A stretch of DNA of 64,000 bases from Desmodesmus armatus (Eukaryota > Chlorophyta > Chlorophyceae > Sphaeropleales > Scenedesmaceae). Each line of letters begins with the position of its first letter. The stretch's first letter is position 1. The DNA is taken from contig VIIQ02000244.1 of NCBI GenBank assembly GCA_007449985.2, positions 1-64,000 of the forward strand, written 5' to 3'. The notes under the pieces are model-generated. The model had not been told where the DNA came from. It ran no database searches and was given only the letters and a program-made list of their open reading frames with translations. Both the position numbers and the translations under genes were made by a program. Shown here piece after piece: positions 21,643-34,186 of this stretch.

Positions 21643-24600
21643 TCACCTCATGAACGCAAAGATGTCGCCCATGTCCAGCCCGCCCCCAGCTGCAGCATCA
21701 GCAGCCACAACATGCCCAGGGGCGGTTGGCGGCAAGACAGGCTGGACAGCACTCAACAAAGGAGGGCTAGGGGCTGGCTGTACTGGCGCCCCAAACACAT
21801 CCTCAGCACCAAAAAAATCCACAGCACTCAAGCTGGAGCGCCAAGGTGCTCCACCTCCAACAGCACTGCCCATGTTGCCAAACACAGCCCCAGCACGGCC
21901 GGCACGGCCCCCATGACCCTGCATGGAGCCCTGCCACGCGGCACGCGCCTGTTGCTTGGATGACCGCTGCTGTACATCCTGGCCCAGCATGCTGCCACCA
22001 CCCTCGGGCAGCTGGCCAGCAGCAGGCACAGCCTCAACAGTGACCCCACCTGCAGCTGCAGGTGCTGGCTGCCGCTCAGATACAAACCGCTGCCACGGGG
22101 CGCCTCCTGGTAAGCTGAGCTTGAGCATGCTGACGCCCCCAGGCCTTCCCTGCTGCACCTGAGCCCTGTAGCTGCTGCTGCCAGGTGCTGAGGCCGCTGG
22201 CTGCCGCTGGCTGTGGTAGCTAGGGTTCACTCCTTGGGCTGCCCCTCTGCCAGCGGCACTGGCTGCAGGCACTGCCTTTGACAGCAGCTTGCCCTGCGCT
22301 AGGCTGCGCGGCTGAGCACCAGGCAGGTGGCCAAACAGGGCTGCATTGGCTGAGGGCTTGAAGGCAGCTGGCTGCAAGGCTGCAGCTGAGGCAGTGGACC
22401 CTGTGGGCACAACATGGTTGGGGACAGGCCCTCAGGTGGTACAGGGAAAGCGTGCGTGTGTTGAAAAAGGAGGCACATGCAGGGTGCTTTGATGCTGTTT
22501 TTGAAAAAACCTCATCCCAGCTAAGCAGGTGCAAACCGTGGCTTCCAAGGAACAGGACCCCAACACGGACAGCCAGGATACAACATCTACCACCTACCTG
22601 CATTGAATGCAAACCTTCCCAGGTCAGGAAGCTCTCGTGCTCCCTGTGGCTGCCCCCCTGACCCAGGCTTGTCCGCTGCCCAGTCTGCAGCAGGCTGCTG
22701 GCCACCCCGCTGCCCCACCCTGCCAGCCACAGCAACACTGCCATAGCTGCTGCCACTTGCACCCCAGCGGGTCCCAGCTGCTGGTTCAGCAAACATGGGC
22801 TTGATCTGGTGTGGTGGGGTCAGCAGCTGCTGGCTGGGCTGCTGCAGTGGCAGGGTGTGGCTGTTAGGGCGCACAGGTGGCGTATCAGCACTGGCAGGGC
22901 CATGCACCAACCCCAGAGATGCTGCAGCACCACCTGCCAGTGCTACCTGAGCAGGCGGCCCAGCGCCAAAACTTGGTGGGGGTTGGCTGGCCGGCTGGCT
23001 GGGGCGCTGGAGGCTGGACAGCAAGCTGCTGGTGGCCTTGTGGCTTCTCTGCACTGCCGCCCCAAAGTGGGCCCGTGCTGAGGCCATGCCTGCGGGCAGT
23101 GCAGGGGCTTCAGCAGCCTCACCTTGCCCGACAGGCAGCAACTCAGCCAGGGGTGGCCGTTGGCGCCATTGCTGCTGACTGCTGGGGGTTTCATCTGCCA
23201 TGCTCGAGCCGAACAGGCGGGGCCGCTGCTCACTTGTTGCTGCTGCTGCTGGTCGCAGTTGCTGGCTGTGCTGGGGGGGCTGGTGCCGCTGCGTGCCACA
23301 CAGCTGCTGACTGCTGATAAAGCTAGGCTTCTGCTGCTGCTGCTGCTGCTCCTGCTGCGGCTCAACATCGTCGTCATCAGCAAGCAGGTCAAACATGGAA
23401 ATCATGTCATGGCACACCTCCCCTGCTGCTCCAGCATCCACCTGCTGCTGCAGCTGAGTTTGCTGGCTCCCAGAGGAGGAGCCTGCTGCTGCACTGGGCA
23501 AACCTGCGGGTGGATGTGTGTGCTGCAGTGCGGCCGTGGGGTGCTGTGAAGTCAAGGTGCTGTCAGCAACAGCGCCTGCTGTGCTGTGCAGGGCAGACCT
23601 GGGTGTCCTGTCCGACCCTGCAGGAGTCACCTGCACAGCGCAGTGAAGGCAGTACATAATGTAAGCCTAGGGCCTGGGCCACTATACGATCCAATGGCTC
23701 GTTGTGAATGACGTCAGCATTTGCCACCCGCACAGCTCAGGCCCACATGGCTGTCATAAAGCCCGAAGTACTGCTGATGTGCAGCTGTCACTTCTGACCG
23801 GCCTGGCATAAGGCTCAGCATCTGACTCACTTGTAGCTCTCCCGAGTCCATAGCAGCAGTACCGGAAGCTGGTGGTACACCCGAGTCCCTGCTGGACCCA
23901 GCGACAGCATCCATAGGGGCCCTGCCAGCCGGGCGGTCGTCCAACCCATCAAGCCTGCCGGCTATCGCTGAGCTTGCTGCTGCAGCAGGCCTGCCCTGAG
24001 AGGGCCCTTGCTGGCTGCTGCGGGGCTGGCCGCCAGCAGCTGAGCTGAAGATGGACCTGTAGCGTGCTGCGATGGACGACTGCAGGGGTGCTGCTGTTTC
24101 TTGGTCACTGAAGGCACCAGAGGGGTGCCCTGCGGAGTGATGCTGCTGGTGCTGCTGCTCCTCCTCCTGCTGATCCAGCGTTGCTGCGCCTGAGGCTGCA
24201 TGCCTGCTGCCGCGTGGACGCTTTGCAGGTGGCAGCATACTGGCAAGGCTATGGCCGGCAGCTGGGGTACCATCTGCTCCAAGCAGCATGTGCGCCCCGC
24301 TGGCAACACCGCTGGTGTCCTCTGTGTGGCTATCGCTCACTGCTGCAGCAGCCTCCCTTGCACGCTTGGTGCGCAGCTGCTGCTTGTGCCGCAGCACGGC
24401 ATAGGCCTCTGCTGCAGCACCCATGCCCTCCTGTGTACTGCCTCCGCCGTGACCATGCTCCGCTTCTTCCGCCCCTGCGGCCGCTGCTGCTCTTTGTGAT
24501 GCTGTGGGGTGGGCTGTTGCAGTTGCTGCCGAGTCCTCACCCCAAGCGCGTGCACCAGCTGCCTCGTCCTGACTCGCAGGGTCCACAGGCCCTGTGGCAC

Positions 24601-27600
24601 CACTACTGCCCGGCAGCGGCTGCCTGCTGCTGGTGTGGGCTGGTGGGCGGCGCCTGCCTTGCTGATGGCCCAAGGGAGGCAGCGTGATGCTGGCCCGTTG
24701 GTCGAAGCCTATCAGCTTCTCATGCAGCAGCATGGCAGTGATGGTTAGGGGCTGATTGACGCCAGCAGGAACAGACACCTTGAAGGTCACCTGCAAGGTG
24801 GTGGAGGTATCATCACATGGGCGCAGATGTCAATCAAGCGCCGGACACAGCACATGTGAGTCATTTGCAATTTACTGTAGCACCCGCGGCACAGCCTCAT
24901 CCTGAGGGCAGACAAAAATGTTCTCTCAAGACTGCTCTCAACACCAAGTCTGAGCCGCAGCTGGTTGCAAGCACAACATACCTCCAATTGCAGGTCCGCA
25001 GTTGGGTCGGTGTCATGCATATGTAGACACAGGGAGTGTGTATGTGTTTACCTGTGTTGGTGAGTCCATCTTCTCCAGCACCACATGCCTGTACAGCACC
25101 AGCTCATCCGTACCCGTGCAGCCGACCAGCAGCTTGCAGGGCGTCACAGTGCTGGGCAGGCTGTCACCCGCCCCAGCCGCTGAGTTGGCTGCCCACCGTC
25201 CCTGTGCGCCCAGCTGCTGCTGCGCTGGCCCTGCTGCTGCTCCTGCTGCAGGCCCCTGCCGTGCAACTGTGATTTGGCAGCTGTAGCCTTGGCCATTGCG
25301 CAGCGGCCCCAGCAGCTGCATGGTGATGTCGACGGCTGGTGGGGTGTGGGCCTTCAGGGCAGCCAGCAGCTCAGAGCCCCAAGGGTAAGGCCTAAAAGCA
25401 GCAGTCAATAGACGGGCAGACTACCCATCGCCCACCCCTGCTTTGAGACCGGCAGCATGTTGTGGTCTTCATGCTTACATGCTGTTGATGTGCACGCTCA
25501 GTTAGCAGAGAGCAGCAGGTTGGTGTGCGCTATGACGATCTGCAGTACAGGCACCACACTACAAAGGCATCCTGCTGTGTGACGGAAACACCCTCACTTT
25601 TGTGCTGCCACCTCCAGCTTGTGTGCATCTCCGCATGCTGCAACTGCCTGCAGGCTGCCGAGCCCAACTGCAGCAAGCCTCGCCCCCAGTTGCCGGCCCA
25701 CAGATGGTAGCTGCCGTACTGAGCAGTTGCTGTCCTCCCACAGCCTGCACACAACACACATGCACACACGGGCCTCAACTGTTCGCTTACATATGTGAGC
25801 ATCACTCTGCTCTACATGGTGTGATGCATGCGCCCCCCATCAACATCCTCTCAGTGCACACACAAAATCTGACAGGCAGCATGCAGGATTTTGCGATGAG
25901 TAGGTATGATGTAGACGCTGCTGTAGCCTGCATCTGGGTGAGCCGATTTGTGCTGTGAGACAGGTGCCACCTGCCGCCAGTGGCGTACCTGTTCTTGAGT
26001 GAGCGTGTCAAGAGCAGGGAGCGCCCTGCTGAGCTGAAGCTGCCGCGCAGTGCATAGAACCTGGGTGTCAGGGCAGCAGGCATGTGATGCAACACAGCTG
26101 ACACAGTTGTTGTATCACAGCAACTGTGAGTGGCGCGAGCGCAAGCATCCTGCAAGCCAGCCAACACATGTGCTTCTACCTGAGCAGGCGAATCAACCCC
26201 CTGCCAAGTCACATGTGCCACGCTGCCAGACCCTGTTGAAAAGCCAAGACATGGTTCTTACTTGGCCATACACTTGGCGATGCGCTGGCCCACCACCATG
26301 ATTCGTGTCTGCTCCTGCTTCAGGCTGTAGTCCAGCGCCTCACACGGCTTGTCAGCCAGGGCGTCATTCAGCTGCAGCAGGCAATCGGGACAGGGTCAAC
26401 ACAGAAGGACATGCCAGACAAGTAGACATGTTCCCGGCCCCTATGTCCTGTGTTTTGTCCGTCCGTCTGTTTGTGCGACGTGCGTCCGCCCAACCGCCTG
26501 TCATTGAAACTGCACCAGGCGCAAAGTCACAAACAAGCCGCTTGTGCTGCGCGCAACCAGCCAACCGCTGCCACTAAATCCCGTACAGGGGGAGGCATGC
26601 ATGTCATGCTTGAGACAGGCCGGTTTCTCACCAGCAGGAACAGCTTTTCAGCTGGGAGGCTGACCCTCTCCTTGATCTTGTTGCCGTCCTTGGATGCCAT
26701 CACGTGGTAGCGCAGCTGCTCAGGCTCCTTGCTGTGGTTGACCTCATTCAACACCTTCTTCTCACTCCTGTACAGGCCAGACATGCATTGCAACTCAACC
26801 TCAGCTACCACTGTGCATAGCTGCTGCAACATAGGCATTGCGAGCGACATGACATTTACGATGTACATGCAGGCCCAAGCAGGCAGGTGCCGCTGCTAAT
26901 CATAGATTATCGCCCCTGCAACACTTGCAACCCCTACCTACCTGCGCAAGCCGGTGTTCTTGAACTCCTCTGCTGCACAGATGACCCTCAGCAGGCTGGG
27001 CACGTTGGGGCGCTCCCCAAGCTCAATGATGGCGGCCATGGTCTTGAGCTTGAGGAAGTTGGCTGCCATCAGCTTGCCTGCAGGCGTGGCCGCCAGGCTG
27101 CACAATACACACCGTGTGCAGTGCAAAGCACACATCAGCCGGGTCAGCTTCTGTATTTACTGAGTCCTGCGCATGGCGCTGTTTGGTGCCTGCAGCCTGT
27201 GATAGTACCGCACAGAACACACTTTGACAGAGCGGCTAGCCAGCAGCATAGACTTTGTGCAAGGGACCTTGAAGGTTTCCTCAATCCATGCCGGCTCAGG
27301 GCTTCAAAGGGCCCACCTGTAGTTGTCCTCGTCACTCTCCACCAGCTGGTACTTCATCAGCTCCTTGACAGGCTGCAGCACAACCTGGTCACGCAGCATG
27401 GCATCCAGCTCTGCCTCACTGGCACCTGCCTTCAGCTTCACCCTGCGGGCCACATTGCAGGCAGTGCACACGTTACCCATGAGTACACACTACACAGCGG
27501 CAACAGCACTTGAAGCAAATAGTGCAGCAGGAGCCCCTTCAGATTGAGTAACATGGCATCCAGCTTTGCCTCACTGGCCCCTGGCTTCAGCTTCACCCTG

Positions 27601-30600
27601 TGCGGGGTCCAGGTTGGGGTTACACAGTGCACACGTCACCCATCAGATGTGTGCGCTAAGTGACTACAAGCAAATACTGCACGCTGGATGCTGCCGCTGC
27701 CTAGCTGCACCAGCACAGTGGTACTGCTGCTGTACGTCCACCCCGCTGCGTCCCTGTGTCTAGCACAAATGAGGATCCACTGTCACTGACCGTAGGAAAC
27801 ATGGGCACAACAAATATACTAGATTAGCTAAGTAAGCAACACCCTGCCTGCCATTCATCCCAGCCCGTACCTCAAAAGGTCTACGCCCCACTTAGTCCGT
27901 CAGAGTGTTTGGGGGGGCTGCGCCCCCCCAAGCCCCCCCGCTTTTACCTGGGGGAGCTAAGGCTGCGCCCCCCCAGACCCCCCCGCCTCTCTGGCCTCTG
28001 TGTGTCACATTGTGATCCAACTCAGCAGGCAGCACCTGGATTCCATGCTTGTCTTTTGCCGTTTCTATGGTGGTGACACGGTATGGTGTGTGCATGAGTG
28101 ATTGGTACCTGATACCTGCATGGACGAGCTTGCATGCGCGATGACCCTAGTCCTGTCGTGAAGGAACACACAATGCAATGATCCGTGCTGCACAGACTGA
28201 TAGCAAGCACACACATTCGTGAGGCGGGACAGCTAGATCAAGTGGGTGAGGCCCCCGCATAACGTTGCTGTGGGTGGGTGCGCACTGCAGGCTGCAGAAG
28301 CCAAAACAACATAGACAGGCGAAACGCTCGTATCTGCTGTGTGCAGTAATACACAGGGCTATGTGGCTCACACCCTGGGCGGCAAAGCTGGAGCACAATC
28401 AACTCCGAATAGCAAAGCTGGAGCACAATCAACTCCGAACAGCAAAGCTGGAGCACAATCAACTCCGAACAGCTGCAACAGAATGATGAAAGTATCTACG
28501 GTTGTCAGGTAGTGCAGTAGCTCTATAGACGGTAGCAGGGGCCGACTGTATTGGGGGATGTACTGCATGCTACAGCAGGTTTGGGTGAAAGTCACACTAT
28601 CAAAGTTAACCAATCAGCAATGATGAACATTGTGTTCACTAGCAGCACACAGGACATGATGGTGCACATAGAAAGTGGGGCACAGACTGAGGTGGGTGAT
28701 GGCTTTGGCTATGCATGCACACGTGCCAAGTCATGCCGTTGTGTGGATCGATGGTCACTTCGGGCGATCGAGCTAGTGCTGCAAAGGGCAATGGCACAAG
28801 CGAAGCAAATATTACGAGTACATTAAACATGCGTGCGTGTTTCTGGTCGCCGCCGGGGCGTTTTGAGAAAGTGGAGTACTGCTGCAGATGGCTCCCCAGT
28901 TCGTGTGTTCAGCATAGTGCTGCAACGGACAAGCCGGGACCGTATCGGATGTATGTGTATACATTATATGACATTGACAAAGTATCAGCAGCTTCGGTGC
29001 AATATACAAAAACGCAGTGTAAAATGGTGTCAGTGGGGCACCAACTCAGAGCCACACCAGCAACTCACCCATAGTGCTGGGGGTTTGCCCTCACACGTGT
29101 GAACAGGAAGGTAGACCTGATCCAGGCAATGGCCTGTGACACATCCTTGACTGTGCCCAGCACAATCTCAGCGTTCAGGTGCTCAGGCAGCGTTGCCATG
29201 AGGCAGCTCTCAACCACCTGCAGGGCAAGCGGTGCAGCAAAGATGCAGGGGGTGAAGACCCTATGGCTGCCTCAGTGTCTGGCTGCATGGATGCTGTTGA
29301 ACACACCAAAACAGTGCAGCTGCCAGGACGCTACTGCAACTCCTGTGTTGTGCTGTTCCATTCAGCACAGAGGGCGTATGTGCCTGCACGCATACAAATA
29401 CGGGGCACCTGCAAGCACCACCATGGCGGTCCAGGCTGCAGCTGTAGGGGTCAGATTGCTGGAGCTGCAACCACCAGCAGTGCGGGCCTCACCTGGCCTG
29501 CCAGCAGGCGTTGGTAGCGGTGTGTGCTGTCCCTGCTGGTCATGATGACAGCAACCCCCTCCTGGTCGAACTGCGGCCGCCCAGCTCGTCCCACCATCTG
29601 AAGCACCTGTGCAAGCATGGGCAGCAACAGCAGAGCTCGAAGCAGTCAACTATTAACTGTGAATCACGATACTGTCCGTCACAGTGTTGATACAGCGCAC
29701 TTGCTACTTGGTGTTGACAACACCCGCCAAGGCCAAGGCAGCAAGCTCTGTGACTGAACCACAAGCTTGCCATAAGTACAGTAAGTGCTGTGCCTCACCT
29801 CAGTCTGTGAGTACTCCTTGTAGCCTGACTGCTCCCCAGGGCCACACTCAGAGTCTCCCACCCAGCGCACAGTGCCCTTCAGCACCACCAGGTGTGCAGG
29901 AAGGTTGACGCCCATCGCCAAGGTGCTGGTAGTACACAGCACCTGCAGACATTGCCAAGCACGCAATCACCAGACCATGCACGCAGGAAGTAAGATGCCT
30001 GGAAGTTGGAGAACGTATAGCCTCGCATCCCAACAAAAGGTGTGCAGAAGTTTGGTGGTCTGCGTGCCTGGGCCCCGCCAGACTGTCCTGGAGACCTGCA
30101 GGATGCTTCGAAAACACATGGCAAAGGAGCTCACCGCCAGGTCGTTGGCCTTGAAGAGCTCCTCAACCAGAGTCCTGTCAGACGGCTCCATAGCTGCATT
30201 GTGGAAGCCCACACCAGCCACCAGCACAGACGCCAGCACCTTGGCCTGCGTGTTTGCTGCTGCTGTGCGCAGCCGCTGGAGCTGGCCCATGTCCCTGACA
30301 AAGATGCTTCCTGTGGAGGCTGCTGCTGGTGCAGTGTAGGCTGCAACCTGGGCATGGGCCTCTGCCTCCTTGACAATGGTAGATGCTGCCTCAATGGTGC
30401 CCTTCCTGGAGCTGCAGGACACGTTCAGCACACATGATAATCCATGTGAATATGGACACATGAGGAGGGAAGGGCATCATGTACGCGGTGTGTTGCGTTT
30501 GTGTACATTCTGCGCCTAGGTATACTTAGAAACGCGTACACTCAGACTATGGCCATAAACATGCACATGCACGGCATGCACGCTGCATGGGCATCATAAC

Positions 30601-33295
30601 CGAGTTGTCCAGGACGCTGGCAACATTTGCAAGCACCCAGAGGTCAATGCTCAAGCGAGCAGCTACAACATACATGTGGCCCACCTGCAAAACACCAGGG
30701 CTGGCCTGCCCTTGCTGTACTCCTTGACAATGGTGAAGACGTACTCATTCAGCCGCCGCTCAAACAGGAAGTCGTTCTTGGAAGGTGCATAGCCCTTGAC
30801 ATGCGTGGTCAGCTTGCAGGGCCGCAGCTCGTCCCCGTACTGCCGCAGGCCAGTGGGGGGCACTGACAGCCAGCGCGCAATCTGTGAACAGCAGGCATGC
30901 AACAGACTGTCAGGAATAAGCCCCGACTGGCTGTTAGCCCTACTCCTCCAGGTAGATGAGCCGGGGGAACAGCTGACGGAGAGGCTACAGAACTGTCCAC
31001 GTTGTGTGCAACACAGCCTACGCCACCTTGAATGCAGCAAGCATGCCCATGTGTGACTGTGCAGTATGCAGCTGCGTATGGTGCTGCACTGCATGGCATG
31101 TCAGCACGCAACGGCTTGTGATGCAATCTACTGCACAGATAGCACTCACGTCGCTGATGTTGGGGATGGTTGCTGACACTGCCACAAAGCGCACAGAGGC
31201 CAGGTGTGAGCCCCTCATCTCAGGGAGCGCTGCCACTGCCTTGATGCGGCACACACAGCCTGCCTCCAGGGAGCTGCCCCTGCCTGACTCATTCAGCAGG
31301 TGAACCTCATCTAGCAGCACAAGGCCAATCTGCAGGCATGAAAAGCACATGCAGTGATCTCAGTTCTCACACGATACCCCAAGTATACCCTCCAGCCAAC
31401 AATCGCAAAGCTTCATGTACGGCTGCTGCTCACAGAGGCATCATGCACCATGGCATGGCAGGCTAGGACAGGCTGTGGGCCAGCTGAGTAGCATCAGCAC
31501 GTGCGCCGTAACTGTCCCCTAGTAGCGCACCTCACCAAAGAAGCCCATGCTGCCCTTCTCTGCCACCTTCCTGGTCACTTGATCTGCAGCAGCACCATAC
31601 ACCAGAAATGAAGATGCCAACGTGCAGCACCTTGACTGACCGCAGGATAAGATGATGCAGCTACGAGGAATGCTGTGCTGGGGCCATGTCTCAGCTGACT
31701 CCAATTGCAGGACATGCAGCATCTTCCTGCAGCCTCACCAAACTTCTCTGGTGTTGAGCAGATGATGTCTGATGCCTCCAGTTCCTCCAGCGGGTCTGCA
31801 TCATCATCCCCTGTGAGCTGCAGGACTTTGAGGCCCAGGGCGGTGCCAAACCTGGCCTGCCAGTCCAGCTGGCGCTCCTGCACCAGCGCCTTGATGGGGC
31901 CTGCAGCACAGCAGGGTGCAGGTCCGACAGCAGGGTGCAATGCGCAGGAAGATTGAGAAGAGTGCATGAGGAGCTCAAAAGCCCTTGCTAGATTGCAGAG
32001 CCAGGGTTGGTGGGCCATGCAAGGATGGCGAGATCTTGAAGTGAAGAGAGCTTTGAATCCTGCACCAGCACAGCTGACACCTAGCCGCCAACACACCCTG
32101 GCTTGCAGCAGGCAGCTTGCCATGTGCTGACAAATCACAGCAAGTCAGCTGCTGCTGGTGGCAAGCACCCGAGCTATGTCATGTGTGTCCGCTTGTACGC
32201 AATCAGAGCCCCAGGCAGACAGCAGGCAAAATAGCAGCTGTTATCTCACCCAAATAGACAGTTTTGTGGCTGCCGTGCATCGCCTGGAACTGCTGCTGCG
32301 GCCTGGGTGCACCCATGGGCTGTGCTGGCCCTGCCTGAGGGGCAGTGAGGTGCTTGCTGAGCAGGCGCAGGATGGCAAGCTCCATGACACCCGTCTTGCC
32401 TGCGCCTGTGGGAGCTGAGACAACCTGTGGAGTGAAACAGTTGCACAGGGTGTGCTGCTCTTGGTGCATGCATGTGTGCAGGATGTGGCTGCGCAACTGC
32501 ACGCAGCTGAAGGCACCTGCCAACAACAGCATGCAGCATGCCTTACTCAGGCATGGCTGTATGCGTAGTCCTGCTAAAAAGACAGCTGCTGAAGTGAGGC
32601 CTACCCTTACCATGTTGGCATCTGATGCGCTGGCAACATCAAAGCACTCTGACTGGACGGGGTTGAAGTACCTGCACACATACAACAGCAATGGCCAGCT
32701 TCTGAGCGGGGTGCTACAGAGTGCCTGTTGCAAGCAAACTCCAGCTGCTGACTGAGAGGCACATATCCAATACCTAATGATGCACCAGCAGCACTATCCC
32801 TTACCTGAAGCTGAAGATGGGTTGGAAGACTGCTGGGAGGTTCTTGACCAGTTTCAGATCGTCTGTGTCAGCGCCTGGGTAATCAGGAGGGAACTGGGGT
32901 GGACCTGGACCTGGGCCTGGTTGCTGCTGCTGTGCTGGCTGTGTGCTGTGATAGCTGCTCACACGGCTCATGCTTGGTATGGATTGGCTGGCATGGGTGT
33001 ATGATGACATGGAGGGTTGCTGATCATATGAAGCTTGGCCGAAGCCATAGTTGAAGCTGGCAGATCCTCCCCCAGCAGCAGCTGGCGCACTCCACTGCTG
33101 GAAGGAGTTGTGGGGAGGGTGGTAGAGTTCACTAGAACCATCATTCCAGGGCATGCCCGTCTCTCCTGAGCGGAAACTGCTGCTGCTGGGATGCATGCTG
33201 CTGGCATGGCCTGTGAACTGCTGCTGTGCTTGGGACTGTTGCTGCCAGCTGCTGTGCTGTGACCCTGAAGCAAACGGCTGACCATAGTTGGCCAT
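21643..33295 (-). CDS. HFM1: HFM1/MER3 meiotic DNA helicase
   Basis: Twenty-one exons join in phase to about 1974 residues: 32805..33295, 32611..32671, 32250..32424, 31739..31900, 31531..31583, 31150..31329, 30685..30881, 30135..30411, 29799..29942, 29493..29606, 29069..29217, 27317..27442, 26942..27097, 26632..26767, 26262..26371, 25989..26060, 25598..25744, 25052..25391, 23747..24790, 22598..23630 and 21643..22400. Ski2-like motifs in order: YFNPVQSECFD, APTGAGKT (about 188-195), LLDEVH (about 319-324), AVSATIPN, TSTLAMGVNLPAH, MVGRAGRPQF (about 584-593); then winged helix and Sec63 domain (SEKKVLNEV, LWEDSN). HFM1/MER3 unwinds recombination intermediates and promotes class I crossovers. 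The 163-residue N-terminus and the last roughly 900 residues are Gln/Ala/Ser/Pro-rich and likely disordered, the latter ending LDMGDIFAFMR. The donor at 23747 is the least certain. Confidence 0.93.
27396..27646 (-). repeat. Duplicated acceptor and exon start in an HFM1 intron
   Basis: The start of exon 27317..27442 (VKLKAGASEAELDAML) plus adjoining intron, 27396..27483, is repeated at about 27551..27646 with scattered changes, encoding VKLKPGASEAKLDAML. The copy retains a good acceptor (GCACAG) on the minus strand, but downstream sequence diverges after about 50 coding bases. It lies upstream of the true exon in transcript order. Confidence 0.85.
27905..27990. repeat. G/C-run foldback repeat in an HFM1 intron
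   Basis: Two copies of GGCTGCGCCCCCCC flank and oppose G-runs and C-runs, so the segment can fold on itself. Such G-run/GCGCC/C-run words look like dispersed repeats known from green algal genomes; that comparison is from memory, not from a search. Confidence 0.6.
28381..28470. repeat. 30-base tandem repeat, three copies, in an HFM1 intron
   Basis: Units 28381..28410, 28411..28440 and 28441..28470 are almost identical (core GCAAAGCTGGAGCACAATCA followed by ACTCCGAA). They lie in the longest HFM1 intron (27443..29068). Only the first base or two and one base near each unit end differ. Confidence 0.95.
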
Positions 33296-34186
33296 GATGC
33301 CGATCACTGCTCACAAAAACCTGTGCAGGGCCGAGCTGTTCATGGTGCCCGTTGAACGACTGGTGGTTTGGACAGGCTGTTGGGCTGACAGGTGCATACT
33401 GTATAGCCAGATCAAAGCAAGCACACTGATTTGAGTATGTTTACGTATGCACGATGGAGCCCGATGGAGCCCTCGCTGTGCACACTTTTCAAACTGCAGC
33501 GGTTGGTGAAACCTGACAAGCCTGAACCCCGATAGAAATCATTAAGCTCTGTGACCGCTTTGTCGTGCTATAAGCAACCATGCGCAACTGTATGTCTCCA
33601 CTGTGATCACGGTCGATGCAGTCTCGTGGTGCAGGCAGAGTTGACGTCACCTTGATCACAGTAGTCCACCAGCTGGGGTAGGAGCAGCACTATCAAATCA
33701 ATGTCAAGTTATTACATAGTGTTAGGCACAAGGAGTGCTCACAGGCTGGCCAAAACGGTGCATCCACGGTGCATGTACGATTGGTGCAGCCTGGCTGCCA
33801 TGGCCAGGCTGGTTCCCCGTGCAATTGCAACAGCTGCTGGCGGAACCAGGCTTATTAGGAGCAACACAAAACAAGGTTTCGATCGGTCTTTCGTTCGTTC
33901 TCGTATGCTTATGCACACTACACAGGCTTCGCAGCCTCACATGCCCCCCCCCCCCCCCACGAATGACCTGCGTGCCCCCATGCGCATGCCAGTGGGAGCA
34001 AATGCAGTGCCGACAGCATGCATTTTTATTCAAAAGGCCCATGGCAGCACAAAAGAGCTGGAACCACAGACATGACCATTCAACGTCGCTGTTTCCAATC
34101 CAGACACACACTGTGTGACAGCCCACTGAAGCACACATCCCTAGCACATTGCCCCAATGTACATTCCAGCACATTAACACCAGGCC
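33296..34186. other. HFM1 promoter side and 3' side of the lyase gene
   Basis: This holds the HFM1 5' region and the 3' UTR of the next minus-strand gene. A 13-base C run lies at about 33945..33958. No gene, RNA or mobile element is recognised. Confidence 0.4.
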
